A stretch of DNA of 64,000 nucleotides from Moraxella boevrei DSM 14165. Lineage in GTDB: Bacteria; Pseudomonadota; Gammaproteobacteria; Pseudomonadales; Moraxellaceae. The translations under genes and the position numbers were made by a program. Position 1 is the stretch's first letter. Each line of letters opens with the position of its first letter. Positions 60,860 to 64,000 of the stretch are shown one piece after another. The notes beneath the pieces are model-generated. The model was not told the DNA's origin, ran no database searches, and worked only from the letters and a program-made list of their open reading frames with translations. Location: positions 1-64,000 of the forward strand of contig NZ_KB903771.1 in NCBI RefSeq assembly GCF_000379845.1, in the 5' to 3' direction.

Positions 60860-61177
60860 TTATTTTTGTACTTCCACATTGCTATAACCTGCTGACTGTA
60901 GGTCATTTTTAGCTTTTTCCGCACGACTACTCGCCCCGCTATATAGCTTAATTGTGTCAGATTTGCTCACGCCTTGGCTACCAATTTTTGCCACAATTTC
61001 GCTATGCGGAATGTTAATCGCACCACTTGGGTGATTCATTTGGTATTCTTCAGGCGTACGAACATCAATCACCACCGTTTTGGCTTGTACGTTTGGGATT
61101 AACAAAACCCCTGCCAATGCAAGAGCAGAAATGGTTAATAGTCGCTTTTTATTTAACATTTTTAAAGATTTTAACAT
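60860..61177 (-). CDS. Periplasmic rhodanese-fold protein lacking the active-site cysteine
   Basis: The 105-residue protein has a signal peptide (MLNKKRLLTISALALAGVLL ending NVQA) and a rhodanese domain (VVIDVRTPEEYQMNHPSGAI). In PspE-like enzymes the loop is YCxxGxRS; here it reads YSGASSRA, so the persulfide cysteine is replaced by Ser. It is probably a non-catalytic, ligand- or partner-binding variant. Convergent with the nadR-like gene. Confidence 0.82.
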   Translation of the reverse strand: MLKSLKMLNKKRLLTISALALAGVLLIPNVQAKTVVIDVRTPEEYQMNHPSGAINIPHSEIVAKIGSQGVSKSDTIKLYSGASSRAEKAKNDLQSAGYSNVEVQK

Positions 61178-61458
61178 AATTATTTCAACTTTATTTAACT
61201 AAAAATTTAAAGGTTAACTTTATCTCACAAGATCATCATAACACAATTTTGCAAATTTGAAGTTGTAAAATAGCAAAAAATATTGCTTGATTGTAAATGT
61301 AAAAAATTTGATAAGCTTGTGAAAATTCTGTATTTTTTTGTAAAAATTTGGCGTATAATAACTCAAAAAATGTTACAACATAACAATTGTAACCAAAAAC
61401 CTTGTCAAAAAATCAAATTATTTCAAAACACCACACTAGCCTTAATAAGCGGTACGCC

Positions 61459-61683
61459 ATGCAGAGTATTTATTTTTTAATTCCGATTAGCTTAGTCATG
61501 TTTATTTGTGCGATTTTTGCGATTTATTATGCGATAAAATCTCGCCAATTCGATGACTTAGACAACGAATCTCAGCGAGTTATCCTTGATGACCGCCAAT
61601 TTCGCCGTGAACAGCTCAAAGCACCACCACCAAATAATCAAAGTGACAATACCGTAAATCACAAAAACAATCAAGATAAATAA
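61459..61683 (+). CDS. ccoS: CcoS-type cbb3 oxidase assembly protein
   Basis: The 74-residue protein starting MQSIYFLIPISLVMFICAIF is a typical CcoS: one N-terminal membrane helix, then a short charged tail with DDLDNESQRVILDD. It helps insert heme and copper into cytochrome cbb3 oxidase. An upstream ATG 57 bases earlier would add residues unlike the family. Downstream is a membrane protein often linked to it. Confidence 0.9.
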   Translation: MQSIYFLIPISLVMFICAIFAIYYAIKSRQFDDLDNESQRVILDDRQFRREQLKAPPPNNQSDNTVNHKNNQDK

Positions 61684-61733
61684 TCATTAAATATCACAAA
61701 AAATTGTAAAAATTTGCCAATTGTGGAGAAAAT

Positions 61734-62570
61734 ATGACCGTTGCATTATTATTAATGGCACTTGGTATGGGTTTTTTTGGCTCACCCCATTGCTTGGGAA
61801 TGTGTGGGGGCATTGTTACGGCATTTGGGCTGTCCATGCAGTCGCTTTCGGCATCACAAAAAAGCTTGCTAATTATGACTTATCATTTTGGGCGATTGCT
61901 GAGTTATGCATTGCTTGGCGTGATTGCAGGGCTGATTGGTACGACCGTGTTACAACCGATATTAGTCGGCAATAGTTTGCCAAGACTGTTAATCGGTGGT
62001 GTGTTGATTTTGGTGGGTTTGTCCATGCTTGGACTGCCATTATTAACCCAATTAGAAAAAGCAGGGGCAAAAATTTGGCAATCAATGTCACCCATTCGCC
62101 AAAAAATCTTTCCATTAAACACCGTGCCAAAAGCCTTAATTGCAGGACTGTTGTGGGGATTTTTGCCGTGTGGCTTAGTGTATGGGGCATTGCTGATGGC
62201 GGTCGTTGGGCGTGATACCTTGACAGGGGCGATGTTGATGTTTACGTTTGGGCTTGGTACGTTGCCGATGTTACTCGCCACGCAAGGCACGGTAGTGGCG
62301 TTACAGGCTCGGATTAAACGCTTTCGCTTACGCCAAGCCAATGGCATCATTATGGCATTATCAGGGCTTGCGGTGATTTTTTTACCAATGGCAATGCACC
62401 ACGGTTCACACAGTCATCACCACGAAATGCCAAACGCCCATTCCACGCAAGAACTCACACACGAACATAGCCGAATGCATGATGTGAACCATCACAGCAT
62501 GCCAATGCCAACTAAATCTAATGAGCATTCACACCAACATTCACACGGCTCAGCAAACCACAATCATTAA
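61734..62570 (+). CDS. SafE/TauE-type membrane protein with His-rich tail
   Basis: The 278-residue protein has six membrane spans and the conserved CGGI near the start (SPHCLGMCGGIVTAFGLS) of the DsbD/SafE_2-like family next to ccoS. The C-terminal 60 residues are a His/Met-rich metal-binding tail. It probably moves or buffers copper for cbb3 oxidase. Same strand as ccoS, 50 bases later. Confidence 0.85.
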   Translation: MTVALLLMALGMGFFGSPHCLGMCGGIVTAFGLSMQSLSASQKSLLIMTYHFGRLLSYALLGVIAGLIGTTVLQPILVGNSLPRLLIGGVLILVGLSMLGLPLLTQLEKAGAKIWQSMSPIRQKIFPLNTVPKALIAGLLWGFLPCGLVYGALLMAVVGRDTLTGAMLMFTFGLGTLPMLLATQGTVVALQARIKRFRLRQANGIIMALSGLAVIFLPMAMHHGSHSHHHEMPNAHSTQELTHEHSRMHDVNHHSMPMPTKSNEHSHQHSHGSANHNH

Positions 62571-62587
62571 TTTAAGATAAATTTAAA

Positions 62588-62956
62588 TTAAATAGATTGT
62601 TTAAAATATTGTGGTGATAATTCGGTGGTATTAATGGTAACTTGCAGTTTTTCGGCGGTGTTAATCTGCTCGACGTGTTTGACATGATGCACGATACTGT
62701 CAAAAATTTGCTGAACCAGCTTAGCTTTGGTAGCTTCATCTCGTCCACTCATCAAACAAAATTGCACCGCAATAAAGCTATCTTCGCTCGGCTGTATGCC
62801 GATTAGGCTGTGTGCTGATTTGTAAATACGGGATTTAATAGCAATCGATTTATCAAATTCGCCTGTTTGCCAAAGATTTTCGTTAATTTTTTTTAGCAAG
62901 GTATCCGCTTGTCTTAATTGGATATTTTGGCTAGTTTCAATGATAATGTGTGGCAT
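62588..62956 (-). CDS. 5-carboxymethyl-2-hydroxymuconate isomerase-like protein
   Basis: The 122-residue protein begins MPHIIIETSQNIQL, exposing the N-terminal proline used by tautomerase-superfamily enzymes after Met removal. Length and pattern fit HpaF/CHMI, which acts in homoprotocatechuate breakdown. No other hpa genes are visible, so the true substrate is unknown. Confidence 0.85.
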   Translation of the reverse strand: MPHIIIETSQNIQLRQADTLLKKINENLWQTGEFDKSIAIKSRIYKSAHSLIGIQPSEDSFIAVQFCLMSGRDEATKAKLVQQIFDSIVHHVKHVEQINTAEKLQVTINTTELSPQYFKQSI

Positions 62957-63013
62957 GATTTTTCCTTTTTTACACAGTTTATTTTAACAAATTTTGAAAA
63001 AATAATTTAAAAA

Positions 63014-63202
63014 TTAATCGGCAGGTTTTGCCAATTCGTTGAGTTGTTTTAGGCGTCTTTGCTGGTCGTCATAGGCTTGTTTTTGTACTCGGTAGAGTTC
63101 GTAAACACACATTTCTTCACAGCCGTTGTTGCAACATTCCCAGTCTTCGGGGTATGTGGGTTCTTCTAGTAACGGTTCGCAATTTGTTGGTTGATTAGTC
63201 AT
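63014..63202 (-). CDS. Oxidoreductase-like domain protein
   Basis: A 62-residue protein with the signature PTYPEDWECCNNGCEEMCVY, matching the short oxidoreductase-like domain, Cys-rich and probably metal binding. It starts one base from the end of the WG-repeat pseudogene. Confidence 0.85.
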   Translation of the reverse strand: MTNQPTNCEPLLEEPTYPEDWECCNNGCEEMCVYELYRVQKQAYDDQQRRLKQLNELAKPAD

Positions 63203-63864
63203 TAGCTATCACTTAGTTTTTCTGCAATTCGGTTAATTTCTTCAAACGTATATTTAGGCTGATAAATAAACTTGCCATTATCATTCATAGTGCCATATTT
63301 CCCATTAACCATGATTAAAATAAAATCTTGCATTTTACCTTTAATCACATTAATACCGCCAAAATATTCAACGGGTACAATCAATTCACCTTTGGCATTA
63401 TAAACACCTGATTTAACATTTTTTTCGTCATTATTCCAATCGCCCTTTGTCGCAATAAATAAATTATTACTTTGCATTTTTTCTATCAAATCATACTCAA
63501 AAGCAATAATAACATGATTGGCTTTATCCAACATGCCATACTTTCCTTTGCGTTCATCCAGGTTACCTTGAGATACACCAATATATTTCGTTGTAACTAG
63601 ATAATCGGGATTTGCCGAGTATCCGACAGCACTTGGTAAATAGGGGGAATGATAATTTTTCCTTTGGTTGTCGCGTAGCCTATATAATTATTATGTTTAG
63701 CATATCTAAAAAACACAGCCATCTTTATCTGCATTTTCTTTGGGAAAAAGTACATCAACTTTGCAATACAACTCATCACTTTTGGTTAAATAGCCAAAGT
63801 CTTGGGCATTCGCTTGATGCAAGGTAATCATAGCAAGTAAAGACACAACAAAGCCAAATTTCAT
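63202..63864 (-). pseudogene. Secreted WG-repeat protein broken by two frameshifts
   Basis: The ATG at 63864 opens a signal peptide (MKFGFVVSLLAMITLHQANA) and continues to a stop in a T6 run (near 63713). The next piece (YAKHNNYIGYATTKGKIIIP) is in another frame, then shifts again at a C5 run near 63648 into the WG-repeat part (YGMLDKANHVIIAFEYDLIE, KYGTMNDNGKFIYQPKY). One T fewer and one C more would restore a single gene. Either a decayed gene or homopolymer miscalls. Confidence 0.75.
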
Positions 63865-63909
63865 AAAAATCCTGTTAGTCTCATTTTGTTAAAATAGATT
63901 TTTAAAATC

Positions 63910-63937
63910 GGTGGGTTATGCTATCGCGCACCCTACC
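63910..63937. repeat. REP-like imperfect palindrome
   Basis: GGTGGGTTATGC and GCGCACCCTACC arms around TATC, about 8 of 12 paired. Similar GGTGGGT...ACCCTACC elements are common as dispersed extragenic repeats. Confidence 0.45.
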
Positions 63938-63939
63938 AA

Positions 63940-64000
63940 TCAAGCTCTAATTGCCAACTGCTCAAGCAAATTTTTCACCGCTTCAATCCGCCCTTCTGGG
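63940..64000 (-). CDS. C-terminal fragment of a gene cut by the window edge
   Basis: The minus frame from the right edge reads PEGRIEAVKNLLEQLAIRA then TGA at 63942-63940. Too short to name. Confidence 0.5.
   Translation of the reverse strand, partial: PEGRIEAVKNLLEQLAIRA

Overview
The window is a left-truncated, roughly 58 kb prophage joined on its right to ordinary chromosome. The host is most likely a Moraxella or close Moraxellaceae relative. Grounds: an AT-rich genome and a chromosomal flank of prfA, pnuC with a NadR-type kinase, a periplasmic rhodanese-like protein, ccoS, a SafE-type membrane protein with a His-rich tail, and a 5-carboxymethyl-2-hydroxymuconate isomerase-like gene. The phage is a contractile-tailed (myovirus-like) temperate phage. 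This rests on a baseplate J-like protein, a gp25/W-like wedge protein, a gp45/gpV-like spike, a T4-type tube protein, a T4-type baseplate chaperone, a portal and a terminase large subunit. No major capsid, tail sheath or integrase gene is recognisable here. A tail-fibre gene runs off the left edge, so the prophage must continue leftward.

Layout, left to right. 1-5.7 kb (minus): tail fibre, terminase large subunit, capsid-assembly candidates. 5.85-6.5 kb (plus): a HigB/HigA-like toxin-antitoxin pair inserted backwards into the late genes. 6.5-11.2 kb (minus): two paralogous virion proteins that share scaffold regions but carry different C-terminal enzymes. 11.3-12.7 kb: lysis genes. 12.7-15.5 kb: baseplate genes and a BrnT/BrnA toxin-antitoxin pair. 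15.6-27.8 kb: two giant polyvalent proteins of 2534 and 1540 residues resembling the DarB/DarA antirestriction pair of phage P1. 27.9-31.6 kb: tail/baseplate protein, portal, KilA-N protein and a likely small terminase. 31.6-38.8 kb: regulator, a chain of very small overlapping genes, nuclease, C5 methyltransferase, replication genes, Rha-like and Cro-like proteins. 38.98-40.95 kb (plus): a CI-like repressor coupled to an Mrr-type nuclease. 41-43.7 kb and 53.2-54.3 kb (plus): antirepressor cassettes with structured leaders. 43.8-51.4 kb (minus): second tail/baseplate cluster with an N4/N6 methyltransferase and a lipoprotein cargo gene. 51.5-52.4 kb: initiator-like tRNA and two structured non-coding RNA candidates. 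54.4-57.8 kb (plus): Sak4-like recombinase, SSB-like protein, DUF551 proteins and an AlpA-like regulator. 57.98-58.03 kb: the 3' end of a tRNA, probably tRNA-Leu, plus a terminator, interpreted as the right attachment site. 58.1-64 kb: host genes.

The control logic is unusual. The CI-like repressor has an S24-like fold but lacks the usual Ser/Lys autocleavage pair. Three antirepressor-type genes share one C-terminal domain behind different N-terminal domains. Four leaders are built alike: a near-consensus promoter, a short-range terminator, then a three-way-junction RNA reminiscent of the P1/P7 c4 antisense RNA. Several late genes have their ribosome-binding site or start codon buried in a perfect hairpin. 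Together with the promoter-driven RNA at 51.8 kb, these are the parts of the window most likely to be undescribed.
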